DNA of 64,000 nt from Dugong dugon (taxonomy: Eukaryota; Chordata; Mammalia; Sirenia; Dugongidae), in assembly GCA_030035585.1 (NCBI GenBank), contig CM057469.1, positions 112,818,650-112,882,649 on the forward strand, written 5' to 3'. The notes below the pieces were generated by a model that saw only the letters and a list, made by a program, of their open reading frames with translations, did no database searches and was not told the DNA's origin. Positions 22,756 through 34,918 of the stretch are shown here, piece by piece; position 1 is the first letter of the stretch, and every line of letters starts with the position of its first letter. A program made the position numbers and the translations under genes.

Positions 22756-24589
22756 GCCCTCACGATTACTGAAGAAGGGCAGGGCTCTTTATCCATACAC
22801 TAAAATATCATTTTTTTTTCCGTGGCTCTTATTTCTGATTCATTTGGGGTCAGTGATATGCAAGGGGAGGCTTGCTGAGAGCTTTTGAGATAGACATTTT
22901 CTTCATCTTAAGAGCAAACCAAAGGACGTTTGGAGTGACATTTGGAGTAAAACCTCTTTTACTCCAGATGTCATGGTGGTAGGGAGTAGACATGGAGCCT
23001 GGAACCTCAGTGAAGTACGGCAGATTCTAAAGAACGCCAAAGAGATTGAGCCAGAGTGATGGTTGCGTAGTTGTACAAATTTACACGTTGCCATGATTAT
23101 TGTCAAAGCAGATCTGAATCAGTTTTTCTGCTACCTGACATTAAACAGTTTCTAACATTTCTTACAGGATAAAGTGAGTGAAATTTATGACATCTGTTTT
23201 AGCTGTTTGAAAAGTTCACTTGTTCTTGATCTTATACATTATTTAGTTTTCAGAAATCTGACTGTACTGTAAGTGTCGTGTTACCATAATATGTATGATA
23301 TTTCTTCCCGTCAATTAATTCTCGTCACTCCAGATCTTCCTTGGAAGTTCAAATATCTGCTTTCCATGTCAATACTGATAAACAGCCAAATACAGTGTTT
23401 CACCTGTGAATCACCGATACTGTTATTTAGATGGTTGTCTAAAAACAGTATTTTCAAATTTCCTTTGATTATTACTTGCATTAATAATAATCCCCAAGGA
23501 AGGGTGAAAATAGGAATATATATTTATCTGATATTCTAATATGTCTAAAAGTATTTCCTAAATCCCAACTTCTGTGAAGCTTACATGAGGACAAGATAAA
23601 TAAACAAATTTACATGTGCTTTGGACATAAGTGGGCAACAGAAGTACTGCTATGGGAAAATGAATAGGACAATGATTCTGTGGAAGGTTTCCTCCTAACT
23701 TCTTGTAATTCCAATTTTGAATATTGCAAGACATCCAATGAAATGCTACTCTCTCCTACATTTACCTTATATTCCAGCTCAAGAACAGTGGAAGGCCATC
23801 AAGAAAAAGGAGTTGATGCACAAAGCTATATGAAATATTCATTAGATAAAAATGGGTTGCTATTTCTAATAGGTAGTCACTCTGGGTCATAATAATCCCA
23901 ATAACAATCTTCTCCCAAATGCAAGTCCACTGATGTTCAAAATTTTATTTTAAGCACTTAAACTTATGGCCTTTGTCCTTGTTAAAATATGCATGTTCCT
24001 TAGGAGAAGTAATATTACAGTGTGAGTAAAAATGTTTGAGGTGTTTTACTGATTTCGGTTGATACATGTGGAGGGAGAGATCAAGAAACACTGGAGACTG
24101 TGAAGCAAAGAGTTAAAAAACGAGGATACTGGAGATCAAAGAGAAAACCTATCTACTCTTTTCTATTTTTGAACAACAACGGTTATGGGCTTCTGGCAGC
24201 CACTGTGTACAAATTTGAAATGTTGTGAAATTCTGCCCAAGATTGGAAAGATTGCCAATGGAGTGAGAAATTGGAAAAGCCAGTTGGGGTTTTCTTCACA
24301 AAGAAAAACAAAGTTGGAACAATATTTGAGATCTTAAGAAGAACTCCTATATCTAACATTGTCATTTATTTATGGATTAAAATTTTGGTAGGTTTTGGTT
24401 GAATCACACCCAAGTATCATCTTAAAAGCGATTTAATTTAAAAATGGAGATCTGAAAGATAGATATTCAACAAACAGAAGATCCAGCTTACTCCTGGTTC
24501 AAGGGGGAAAGGCCTGAGGTTTCCAGTGCCTGAGGATGGTTGATGCAGCCTGGGACCAGCACTTACTTGCAGTGATAGCTTCCACAAAT
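22756..24589. other. unassigned stretch of 1.8 kb
   Basis: No repeat family or gene recognised in this comparatively long interval. Short frames on both strands only. Confidence 0.4.
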
Positions 24590-24865
24590 TTGCTATTATT
24601 TATAATTTTCCGAAGAACGTATTTACTGGCATTTCTTTGCTTGCACGCCCACTTCCTTAAGTTAAACACCTAGAAGGCAGTTTAACAGGTCAAAGGTATA
24701 AAAATTTTAAGTTTTTGATACATACGATCAAATTGCCCTAATACGCAGGAAGTATATACCGTTTTCTCCTTCCCCAGTGGTGCTCCTGGTAATGTTTTAC
24801 AAGCACCTTCTGGGGTTTCACTTGCTAGAGCGCACATTTTATGAACATCTCCTAGTTGATCAGTA
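24590..24865 (-). mobile_element. ancient L1 3'-region remnant, antisense
   Basis: The order acctagaaggcagtttaac, aggtcaaaggtataaaa, gatcaaattgccc and cagtggtgctcctgg fits the inverted 3' part of an old L1. It is strongly diverged. Confidence 0.55.
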
Positions 24866-25149
24866 GTCATTCTGAAAATAGGATAAACTTAATTATTGTC
24901 CTGATTTTCATTGTTGCAAGTTCCTGTTAAACCATAAAAAGGATCAGAGTTACTCTCAACAGAAATTGGAGCCAACGTTGGGTCTCCCCTCGGGTATAGC
25001 TGTGCTTGGGATAATAGAGTAACGGGCTTGCTTCACTGAGCACATCACATTGGAACTGAATGTGCATAGCTCAGCAGCGCAAAGCATTAGGTGTCATTAT
25101 TAACAGTTTTGTCAGTTTTACTGCCTAAACACTTTTTGGTGCTCTCCCC
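24866..25149. other. unassigned stretch
   Basis: Nothing recognised. Confidence 0.35.
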
Positions 25150-25274
25150 CATCCTCCCTGTAGCATGCATTTAAGCTACCACCTTCTCTTGCCTGTACCA
25201 CTGCAGTGGGTCTCATAACTCATTCTCAATACACTTTTGCCCTCTCAAATCTGTTTTCAATCTTGAAGCTAGAG

Positions 25275-25494
25275 AAAACAAAACAAAACAAAACCTTGCT
25301 GTTGAGTCGATTCTGACTCAGAGCAACCCTATAGGACAAAGTACAACTGCCCCACAGAGTTTCCAAGGCCGTAAACCTTTATGGAAGCAGACTGCCACAT
25401 CTTTTCTCTCTTGGAGCCCCTAGTTGGTTTCAAACTTCTCACCTTTCAATTAGCAGCTGAGCAGTTTAACCACTGTGCCAGCAGGGCTCCTCTC
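25275..25494 (-). mobile_element. AFROSINE, intermediate form, with exact target duplication
   Basis: tgaagctagag occurs at 25264-25274 and 25496-25506, an exact 11-bp target-site duplication inside the L2. The tail is (AAAAC)n. The intermediate body block (gtaaacctttatggaagcag) is present. Confidence 0.95.
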
Positions 25495-26067
25495 CTGAAG
25501 CTAGAGTGTTTTAAAAATGTAACTCTGATTATGTCATCCATCTGCTTAATTAAAACATTTTAATGATATCTCATTGCTCTTAAAAGAAAGAAAATGATCT
25601 TAATGCTGCCTGTAAGATTGTGAGTGATCTCATGCTGGTGTATCACTTCAGCTTCATTTTGCTTCTTGTTCATCCTTGCCTTCTGCATTTCAGTTATATA
25701 GAACTTTCCTAAATCTGCCATATTTCCTTCAATCTCAGGACCTTGCTGCATGCAGTTTCCTTTCCCTGCTACACATTTCCTTCCTTCCCTCTCTGTCTCA
25801 CAGTTTATCCCTCACATTCTTTGCTTATCTGTCTAAATGACATTTAAAAAGTTTCCTTGATCCCCAGTGTCTATCAGATGCTCTTCTCATGTTCCTTCAA
25901 AACATTTTTCGTATAACACCTGCCACAGTTTGTAAATATATATTTATGTAATTAGATATTTGATTATCTATCTGTGCTATGAGATTGTAAGCTCCATGAC
26001 AAGAGAGAACATTTCTGTTTGTTCATTATTGGATCTCAGGGACTCGGAAAGGCCTAGAACATGAGAG

Positions 26068-26249
26068 TAAACAAACAAACAAACAAAAAAACCAAACTCA
26101 TTGCCGTTGAGTCAATTCTAACTCGTAGAGACCCTATAGGACAGAGTAGAACTGCTCCATAGAGTTTCCAAGAAGTGGCTGGTGGATTTGAACTGACGAC
26201 CTTTTGGTTAGCAGCCAATCTCTCAACCACTGCGTCACCAGGGTTCTTA
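26068..26249 (-). mobile_element. AFROSINE, short form
   Basis: (AAAC)n tail on the left, head caccagggttct on the right. It cuts the last 45 bases off the L2 copy. Confidence 0.93.
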
Positions 26250-26286
26250 TGTGTCAGAATTGACTCAATGGCAATGGGTTGTTAAC
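26250..26286 (+). mobile_element. isolated AFROSINE tail in opposite orientation
   Basis: Directly at the head end of the preceding minus-strand SINE is a plus-strand tail, gtcagaattgactcaatggc followed by aatgggtt. No plus-strand head or body is nearby. Confidence 0.7.
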
Positions 26287-26330
26287 ATAATAGTAGGTGC
26301 TTAGTAAATAAATGTCAAATGGTTGGAATC

Positions 26331-26971
26331 AAGACTCCAAAAGATCTGCTTCTGACGGAAAGGGACAACCTCAGTAATATTTAGTTGAAAGTTTTGAGGC
26401 CAACTGTGGAAGGAGCAGTCCGAGTGCAGCCTGCTTCCTTTCCTGTGACCCACAAATGGACCTTGTGCCTAGGACCGGATGTCAGCCTGGCTTCTTGGAC
26501 TGGATCAGAGTGTGGGCTGATTCCTTTTCCCAGGGCATCCCAGGGCAGTTGATGGTATATCAGCAGCACATCCCTCCCTTCTTCCCCTGAGCCCATGTCA
26601 ACCTTCGGAGGAACTGTTATATGGCACCTGTTAACTCCACTGCTATATCTGTCCCTGGCAGGGAAGGAACGGCGTCCTTATCCTTCAGCAAAAGAAGAGT
26701 GTATGCTGACCATCTCCCTGCATCAGCTGCAGAGAGAAACCTGCTGCCCATGGGGGACTGACACCCTCTATGGAAGCTGACGGTGCTCTGTCTTTTCTCT
26801 ATGTGAGTAAAGCATTGTTCCTGCCTGTGTCCATGTGTGAGTTGTGTCTTTCCTTGGCGACCTTGACACCTGCAGATTGTAGAATGGGTTACTACCTTGC
26901 ATATGATGAAACTCCTTTCTTGGAGGTGGTGACAGGTATCACTTGCTTGACACCAACCTATACCAGTAGAG
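26331..26971. other. unassigned stretch
   Basis: GC content is higher than in the surroundings. A 134-codon frame on the minus strand (26617-27021) runs partly into the MER20 and has no recognised domain. Confidence 0.35.
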
Positions 26972-27144
26972 CAGTAGTTCCCAATCCAGAGTGATCTTGC
27001 TCCCCCAGGGACATCTGGCAATGTTTGGAGACATTTTTGTTTGTCACAGCTGGGAAGTGCTCCTGGTGGCTATTGGATAGAGGGCAGGGATGCTGCTAAC
27101 CATCTGCCAATGTACTGGATAGCCAAGGCTGAGAAACTCTACTG
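26972..27144 (+). mobile_element. MER20 (hAT-Charlie DNA transposon, non-autonomous)
   Basis: Begins cagtagttcccaatcc and ends gctgagaaactctactg, with the internal gggacatctggcaatgtttgg, ttgtcacagctgggaagtgc and gggatgctgctaaccatc typical of MER20. Termini are short inverted repeats. MER20 copies are known to have been co-opted as endometrial enhancers in placental mammals; nothing in this copy shows such use. Confidence 0.87.
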
Positions 27145-27517
27145 TGGAGTAAACTCTCTTTGAAAAGTAGAGTTCACTGAGAACAGTTAGAGAAGGCTTT
27201 AGTAGGTTGATTTTGGTTGTTGAAGTCTTCAGTTTTTCCAGCTTAATCTGTATGGTGCTCAGAACTGGGACATTTATAGAAATATGAAGGATGATATTCA
27301 AATTATTGAACAACAATTGTATCAGGGACAGTAACAAATCAGAATGGATGTTTGTTGTTTAGAAAAACAAAACAAACAAAATGGCAGTACTAGCTGAATA
27401 TCAGACCTAGTTATATACTACTTTCTATTTTGTAGTTTTTAAAAATGTTAAAAAAATTAAAGTATTAATGTACAAGATAAAAAAAAAATTTGTTAATACC
27501 AACTCATATATATGAAT
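27145..27517. other. unassigned stretch
   Basis: Nothing recognised. An AT-rich block at 27420-27520. Confidence 0.35.
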
Positions 27518-27706
27518 GGTGAATTGTTTGCTGCCAAATTGATTCTGACTCATGGTCAGAACTGTGGTTCTTAGGGTTTTTCAATGGCTGATTTTTCGGA
27601 AGCAGATTGCCAGGCCTTTCTTCCAAGGCACCTCTGGATGGACTTGAACCTCTAGCCTTTTGGTTAACAGTGGAGTGCCTTATCCTTTGTGTCCTCCAGG
27701 GACTCC
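27518..27706 (-). mobile_element. AFROSINE, long form
   Basis: Inverted and diverged: caatggctgatttttcggaag, aaggcacctctggatgg, head ccagggactcc. Confidence 0.85.
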
Positions 27707-28499
27707 AGTGATGAATTACAAGGTAATAATCACTTTGTCATGTTATTTCTTACCTTGCCCGATCATGCTGTCTCACCATGATCGATTCAGGAACTGACTC
27801 AATCTCAGCCTTCTCTTTTAGCAGTGTTTCCATTTTTTGAGGCAGAGATTATACACATAGAACTGAAGATGGGACCTTAACTCTAAACAGTGAATTCAAA
27901 CTAGATTTCAAGTTGATCTTTCTTAGAAAAGTGTTTGCAACTCAAGAACATGACTTAGACAGGCAGATAGATGTAGGCTCCTAAGGAAAAAAGAAAAAGA
28001 TTGAAAATAAAAGAGTCATTTTGATCATAGAAAATAAGGAAAGAGATGATATTTTGAATCAGCTAGTACAGGACGAGAAGATCAGCGAAGAATCTAAGAG
28101 GTGGCAACATGAATGGTACTGAAAGTGAGTCCAGGAGAAGGATTATCTCAAAATGCAGACAGAAACAAAAGGGTGTGTGCCTTCTAGAGAAAAGGCTACA
28201 GGTGACGTGAGATTGGTGGGGTGAGTCACAGGGCTACAGAAAGAAGAGATAGAAGAGATAGAACAGAAAAGAGGGACAATATGGTTGGCTCTTGCCTTGG
28301 TATGCTTTGGTGGCTTTTGCTAGTTGACTCCATGGGCCTGGTTTTGCTGTGTCAGGATTAGACCTAATTAAGTGTTTAGGATCAGCTCATTTAACTGAGC
28401 TCCTTCTTCTGGAAGCCTAATTCTGATGAGCTCAAGATTAATCCTTCACTACGTAAAAACTCTCCTGGAGTCAAGGGAACAATTTAAGGTTGCAACTAA
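27707..28499. other. unassigned stretch
   Basis: Nothing recognised. Purine-rich block at about 28000-28290. Confidence 0.35.
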
Positions 28500-29990
28500 A
28501 AAAATTAGAAAAGGCTTACCTTTTAATTTTAATTTTTTTATTAGCACAATTATATGTACAGCATAAAAATAGAAAAGAACAAATACAGTGACAAACAGTA
28601 CTCTCCTGCCTAACACCTTCAAGTTCATCTCTTTAGACATAATTACTTTCAATTTATCAGCTCTTTCTCTTTGTATTTAACTATGTGTTTTTATCTTCAT
28701 GTTTATATTGCAATTGGAGCACATACTTCAGTAACTTCCTGAGAATGGATGCATGGGGCATAGATTTTGTTTTAGAGAATGTGTTTACCTAAAAATGACT
28801 TTATTATGTCATCAGAATTGAATGAAGATTTGATGGTACCTAGAATTTTAGACCGGAAGAAATTTTTACCTAGAAATTTAAAGCCATTGCTCCAATATTC
28901 TCTAGCATCTCTTGCTATTCTTGAGACATTTTATGGTATTGGGATTCATAATCCTTTCAGGATCAATTGTCTATCCCATGAGTTCTCTAACTGCACGAAG
29001 TTTTTTGTTTTTTTTTTTTAAATTCATTTCTCTAAATATTCAGTGGGCTCTTTCAATTTGGGTACTCCTAGTGTTTAACAATAGAAAAAACTTATTTTAG
29101 CTTTAAAACTTTTTTTTCTCAGTATCTTTTATGCTCTCACTTTCTGTAACTCTTACTATTCTGACACTAGATCTCCTGGATAGATGTTCTACTTCTATTG
29201 TTTTCCATCTCTTAGTTCTAATTTTCTACTTTTTGTGAGATTTCCTCTTCTTTTTCTCTCAATGCTTCTGTTGATATTTCTCACTTTCCATCATGATTTC
29301 CTTCTTTATAGGATCTTCTTTTATTTATTTTCTTTCATCTCTTCGAATTTATTAATTAGATGTTTCATACTAAGATAAGCATATTGTGTTGATTAATTAG
29401 AGATTTTCTTCTGATTTCAGTACTGTCTCTTTTTTCTAGGGGCTCTTTTTTTATGTTGTTTGTTCTAGTCTCTGTCTTTCAGGGTAGAAGATTTCCATAA
29501 GTGTCTGGTGATTGTTGGCTATCCATTCACATAGACAACTGAGGCAACTTAAAAGCCTGCTCAGGCTGTGTGCATGTGTAGGGCTTGTTGAGTGGTGTGT
29601 TATCTCGTGCGCCCCCTCAGTTTGGCAATATGCTCCAGAAGGTACACCCATGCCCACCACCTTCTGTGGCAGGTGGGTGGAAAAGCATCGTCACTAGGTT
29701 GCAAGGGATGAGGGTTCTGAAGTTGTAACTGCTCCTTATACACGTTTTCTAATAGTCCTCCTATTTTCAGTCCTCTGCCAAATCCTCTATAATTTTATTT
29801 ACTATTTCTCAGATGGCTCCATGTTGGTTTGCCAGCCCCTGTCCTCCACGATGTTAAGCTTTTGCTTTCAACTCCCTATGGAGTCAGTTACCCACTTTTG
29901 CATATACTTTCAAATTTCTTAGACTCCTCTCATCTGCTCTCACCTCCGCTCCCATTGTCTTTGTCCTTGTATATTTAGGTTTAAAATTTT
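28500..29990 (-). mobile_element. ancient L1 (L1M or HAL1 type), antisense
   Basis: The plus strand shows the inverted ORF1-proximal region of an old L1: cctaaaaatgactttattatg, ttttagaccggaagaaattt, ccattgctccaatattctctagc, attcagtgggctctttcaattt, and then CT-rich segments upstream of it. The region at 29450-29990 may be its 5' leader. No continuous frame. Exact ends cannot be set by eye. Confidence 0.55.
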
Positions 29991-30149
29991 TAATTTATTA
30001 TTGTTATTTTTTTTTATTATGCCATTTGTGAGGCTTTTTGTTTTGGATAAACAGATAAATGCCAGTGTTCAATCCTCTATGTTTAACCAAAACCCCATCT
30101 TAATTTTGCCGATTTTGAAATAAAAATATTAAGTACTTCCGTAGTGTAT

Positions 30150-30320
30150 TAAGGAGACTTGGTGGCACAGTGGTTAAGAGTTCAGCTGCTAACCAAAAGG
30201 TCAGCAGTATGAACCCACCAGCCGCTCCTTGGAAATCCTAAGGGGTAGTTCAGCTCTGTCCTATAGGGTTGCTATCAGTCGGAATCAACTCAATGGCAAC
30301 GGGTTTGGTTTTGTTTTTAT
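30150..30320 (+). mobile_element. AFROSINE, short form
   Basis: Sense copy with head ggagacttggtggcacagtgg and a (GTTTT)n-type end. The B box is degraded (cagtatgaacccacc). Confidence 0.92.
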
Positions 30321-30830
30321 AATATGCTAAAGTGGAATTAGACTACTTTCATTCCATTCACACAGATTCAGTAATAATTGTTTCAGGAGAACAAATAACG
30401 AAAGACAGAACGAGGGAGAATACAATCAGTTAGTGCTGGTGATTCTCCTTATCCAACAGACGTATGTCCGACAACATGGCTCAGAAATCGTACTCAGCTA
30501 GAGAAATAAACTTTCCCATCCCTGGAAGAAAATCTGCCCACACTGGGTTTACTAAGAGATAACACTAGGTCATTTCCTAGGACATTTCTCGACAGTTATT
30601 TTAGCTATACAAAGTTTTTGCCTTTAGAAACTAATCTCATTTTATGCAAAAATTTCATTTATAGCACTTAGGGAGGCCTGATAATATTTACGGAGGAGTT
30701 GCTTATTAAGACATTAAAATATTATAACTCATTCATGAAAATGAGGATTGTGTTCAAGATTGAGAAAGCAGAAAAATAGGCAATGGAAGAAATATGACTA
30801 CTCTGTTGATTGTTACTTTCTATGTAAAAA
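30321..30830. other. unassigned stretch
   Basis: Nothing recognised. Confidence 0.35.
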
Positions 30831-31050
30831 GGAGTCCTGGTGGCACAAACGCTTAAGCACTTGGCTACTAACCGAAAGACTGGTGGTTTGAATCCACTCA
30901 GAGTCACCTAAAAAGAAAAGCCTGGAAATCTACTTCCAAAAGATCACAGCCATTGAAAACCCTATGGAGCACAGTTCTACTCTAACACACATAAGGTCAC
31001 CATGAGTCAGAATCGACTTGATGCAAATAGCTTGGTTTTGTTTTTTATTG
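30831..31050 (+). mobile_element. AFROSINE, long form
   Basis: Sense: aggagtcctggtggcacaaac, ccactcagagtcacc, gcctggaaatctacttcc, cattgaaaaccctatggagc and cgacttgatgcaaat. Confidence 0.92.
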
Positions 31051-31665
31051 TCCCCTTTAGCCAGCCCTGTAGTCCAATGTCCTTTCCCCAAAATAAATAT
31101 TATCATGAATGTGATGTGCATTTTTCTTGTCGGTTTACTTTTTTATTTTACCATTCATATAAATATCCACCAATAATATATATTATTGTGCATTTTGTTT
31201 TAAAATGATCATAAATCTGTATTATACATTATATACTGTTCTCCTTTTTTTATTCAGTATTATGCTTTTAAGATCCATCCAGTTTGATCTATATAGAATG
31301 AATTTCTCTATTTTACCTGATATAGAACGTCCTCCCTATAAATATTCTAAATTTCATATATCCATTATCCTTATGATGAGTATTTAGGTTGTATACAAAT
31401 TTTATCATTAGAAACAGTGTTGTTGATGCTAGTTGCCTTCGAGTCAATTCCAACTCATGGTGACTCCGTGTGTGCAGAATAGAAATACTTCATAGAATTT
31501 TCAAGGCTGTGTGACCATTTGGAAGCATATTTCTAGGGCTTAATTCTGAGGTGCCTCTGGGCAGGTTTGAAAAGCCAGCCTTTCAGTTAAGTAGTCCAGT
31601 GCTTAACCTTTTGCACCACGCAGGGACTCCAGAATCGGTATAGCAGTGAGCATCTTTGGCAGGAG
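31051..31665 (-). mobile_element. ancient L1 3' region, antisense, split by an AFROSINE
   Basis: The segments 31051-31421 and 31633-31665 fit an inverted old L1 3'UTR: tttattcagtattatgct, agatccatccagtttgat, gtatttaggttgtatac, and after the SINE agtgagcatctttggc. Confidence 0.6.
31422..31632 (-). mobile_element. AFROSINE, long form
   Basis: Inverted: gccttcgagtcaattcc tail, ctgaggtgcctctgggcagg body, head accacgcagggactcc. It interrupts the L1 remnant. Confidence 0.88.
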
Positions 31666-32100
31666 AGAACTGCCCTGGGGAATATAACCGGAGATGGAAC
31701 GGTTCCCTAGGATTCACTGTTAAGTCACCCAGTCTATAGAGCATCTGTCTTCATACGTACAGGTTCCCTGCATCCTACACTTGCATTAAAGAAGCTTTGT
31801 TTTTCTGCTTCTGTCAATTGCTGTCTTGAAATAAATCACTGTTACTCTTGTGGGAACACCAGAAAGATGTTTTAAAATCTTCCTCTCAATTTTTTATTTT
31901 GTTTTTAACTATTTTTACTTTAGATATTTTGATGCCATGTCATCTGGTACGGCATCAATGCGACAGTTTCCTTTTGCTCATAGAATGCATTTCATTTTAG
32001 ATTTTCATATTTAGATTTTACTATTATACCCATCTTTTTTTTTTTTCCTTTGGCTTATCTTCGCTCTTTTTTGATTTTAACCTTTCGGAATCACTTTATA
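31666..32100. other. unassigned stretch
   Basis: Nothing recognised with confidence; T-rich at 32030-32048. Confidence 0.35.
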
Positions 32101-32258
32101 AAACCAAACCAAAAAACAAAAACAAAAACAAACAAACCTGTTGCTGTCAAGTCAATTTCAACTCATAGCGACCCTGTAAGACAGAGTAGAACTGCCCCAC
32201 AGGGTTTCCAATGAGCACCTTTTGGTTAGCAGCCAAGCTCTTTAATCACTGTGCTATA
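32101..32258 (-). mobile_element. AFROSINE, truncated or internally deleted
   Basis: Long A/C-rich tail (32101-32138), body present, with a small deletion after gggtttccaatgagc and a weak head. Confidence 0.88.
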
Positions 32259-32467
32259 TTTCATTCCTACCCATTAATCAATGTCTTTTTAGAGTTAAAG
32301 TTTTTTTTTTTTTTTTTTTGAAAGAAGGGCTTATGCCATGGACCTTTTCAGCCAAACAGACACAGTTGCAGCTCTTTCTCTTGCCTGATTTTTTAGATAT
32401 GCTTTCTGTCTCTTGCAACATGGATTTTATATTTTATATTTAAATATTTTCCCTGTAATTTGAACTG

Positions 32468-32526
32468 TGTACCAAACCAAAACTAAACCCACTATCATCC
32501 AGTTGATTTTGACTCATCATACCGTC
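32468..32526 (-). mobile_element. AFROSINE 3' fragment
   Basis: Only the tail (accaaaccaaaactaaacc, cagttgattttgactcat) remains. Confidence 0.65.
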
Positions 32527-34704
32527 GGCTTTAAATTCAATGATGATTTCTTCAAAGTGTTTTTTAACAAATACTTTTATCTATATTTCTCTCCTACCAC
32601 CGATCAAGAAAGAAACTGCTGCTCTTGAAGATTTCCTGAAAAAGGTGCAGTAAACTGTGCGCTCCCATTGCTTTTCCTCTACTCGTTTCCTTTTGCCCAG
32701 ATGATAGCCTCTACTTGTTACAGTTTATTATTTATCAACTACATTGTATATCTTTTTAGTCAAATATCATTTCTGACATTCATATTCTCTTTTTTGTCTG
32801 TATATGCAATAACTATTTGGATTTACTTGTAAATTTAAATTGTTTCTGTAATCCTGATAGTTCTTTAATTCTATAGCGTTTACGTTAGTTAATTCTTTCG
32901 AGTCCTTTCTCAGTTTACTGGTGAATATCTTCAAGTGATGGAAATATCTTTGACAACTAAGTTTTGAGGGGATATATTTCTTTTGCTTTATACGTGAATG
33001 GCAATTTTCTGTATAGAGAATCCTTAAGGTGCATTTTTTCCAATCATTTTTCTTTTCATATTTCTTTGTCTTTTTTTTTTTTTTTTTTAATGCTATCCAG
33101 TGTTACAAGGGGAATTACAAGGGGGTCCTGATTTTCTTCTTTAATAAGTGACTTTTTAAATTGGTGCATATGGGAGTTTTTAATCTTTGGAATTCAAAAC
33201 TTTCTAGGCTATGCCTAAATGTTGACCTTTTTTTTTTTTTTTAAGGTTAAACTCAATGAAGTTCACATTTTACAGGTCCAAAATTGTTGGCTATCAGCAA
33301 TTTCACGTGATTTGCTTTGTACATGGCACAAGTGTTTGATTTGTAGTTTTAGATTTTTCTTCATCACCAGTAAGTTCTAGGAAATTTTCTTTTATTGTAG
33401 CTCTAAATATTATGTCTTTTGGCCAATTTTTTGCAGGTTGGATTTGTTGTCTTTCTGCGATGAAAATCCTTTTTTCTTTTTTTTTATTTTAACTGCTGTT
33501 TTTTTAGTTTTTGTTCTTTTCTTCTACCTTTGAAGAAAAAATACTTTCAAAGCATATCCAAATTTCTGTTTCAATTACTTTCCTTACCTTTTTTCACAAA
33601 CTTCTTACAGCTTCATTTTTATTGATGTTTGTACTCTTGGGAACTCTTGCTTTATAGAGTCCATGTTTCATTTAATATCCTGAAGAGCAGAAAGCAGATG
33701 CAGTGTAAAATATACTAAGATTTTCTGTGTTTACTTGTTTTTAAAAATATATTCTTATTTAATTTCTTTTATGTGGTGCTTCCAGAATTTTTAGGCTAAA
33801 TTATTTGGCCCTCTCCCTCTCCTCTTTTATTCATTCATGGGGAAGAGTGCATCCATCCTGCTTTGACACTTACTCAAAACATGCAGTTGTTTTTCTGTTC
33901 ACTTTGCTGTGAGGTGGGAAAGATTTAGAATCCTTATTCTCCTCTTTCCTAATCTGGATGCGTGGACTTCAGGTTTATATCTCCAGCTTTCCAGTAGATT
34001 GAGCAGTAAGAACAGGAGACAGCGATGTCAAGTTCTAGCACAGAAAGCTGCATCTTTGAAGCTTTGTCTCAGAGCTTGCTAACATTTATATACCACAGGT
34101 AAAATTTTCTGTATCTGCTTTATTGTTTGACCTAGGCTTTACTCTGACATTTGATGTTCTACCCTGATTTCTTCCCTGATGTTCCTGCCTACTGTGGAAG
34201 AAAAGCCTCCAGCCTCATTAGAGGAATGTCCCTTGGTTTCTGTACAACGTATTTCTGGTCAGCATTTCAGGCCAGTATGTCAGAGAGAAGCTGGGACATG
34301 GAATATTCTTGGTGTTTACAGACTTTTCTTTGGGTGTTCCTGTTCTCGGATTCCCAGCCCTGGCAGAGGAACCCACAAATACTATTGACCTACAGCAGGC
34401 AAAGTACTCCAGGTTGACTGGTACTGCCTCTCCCACAGGCTATCATTGGAGTCAGCCTCAAGATGAGGTCTCAGTCAGGGTAAAATGGGCTTCCTTTAGT
34501 TTTTTTCTGAAACACTGCACTGCTTTCTCCAAATGAAGTCGAGTATGATTTGGCATGTAGCGACTTCCTTCAACTCCAGCCCATTTGCACTGTTCATAGC
34601 AGCAACCCCTATATGTGGGGGATGAGTACGGGCCACAGGCTCAGGACCTTCTATCCCCAGGGTCTCTTTTTGTCTTCCTTTTATTCTTTTTTTTTTTGAT
34701 GAGG
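32527..34704 (-). mobile_element. probable ancient L1 remnants, antisense, ill-defined
   Basis: T-rich sequence with scattered blocks resembling inverted old L1, best at 33200-33560 (taagttctaggaaattttc, attgtagctctaaatatta, ggttggatttgttgtctttc). The boundaries are uncertain and the segment 33850-34700 may be unrelated. Short overlapping frames at 34151-34536 lack motifs. Confidence 0.4.
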
Positions 34705-34918
34705 TTAGTCTAGGTCCCTGGGTAGTGAAAACAGTTTGCTTTTAGAGACTCACCGAAAGGGTGGCAGCTCAAACGCACCAAGCAGTGCTGCAGAAGAAAG
34801 TCCTGGCGATCTGCTTCAGTGAAGATTACAGCCAAGAAAGCCCTATGGAGCAGCTCTATTCTGTAACACATGAAGTCGCCATGTGGCGGAATCAACTCGA
34901 TGGCCACAAGTAGCACAG
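34705..34918 (+). mobile_element. AFROSINE, long form, diverged
   Basis: Sense: ctaggtccctgggtagtg head, caaacgcaccaagcag, tcctggcgatctgcttcag, agccctatggagcagc and aatcaactcgatggc. Confidence 0.82.

Larger units (their letters stand above)
25150..26330 (+). mobile_element. L2 LINE 3' part, cut twice by AFROSINEs
   Basis: An old L2 in sense, present as 25150-25275, 25493-26066 and 26287-26330. Diagnostic blocks include taactctgattatgtcatcc, tgcttaattaaaac, tctcaggaccttgctgcatg, gtctaaatgacatttaaaaag, gagattgtaagctccatgac and, at the very end, agtaggtgcttagtaaata. No coding frame survives. The two AFROSINEs at 25275-25494 and 26068-26249 are younger. Confidence 0.85.
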
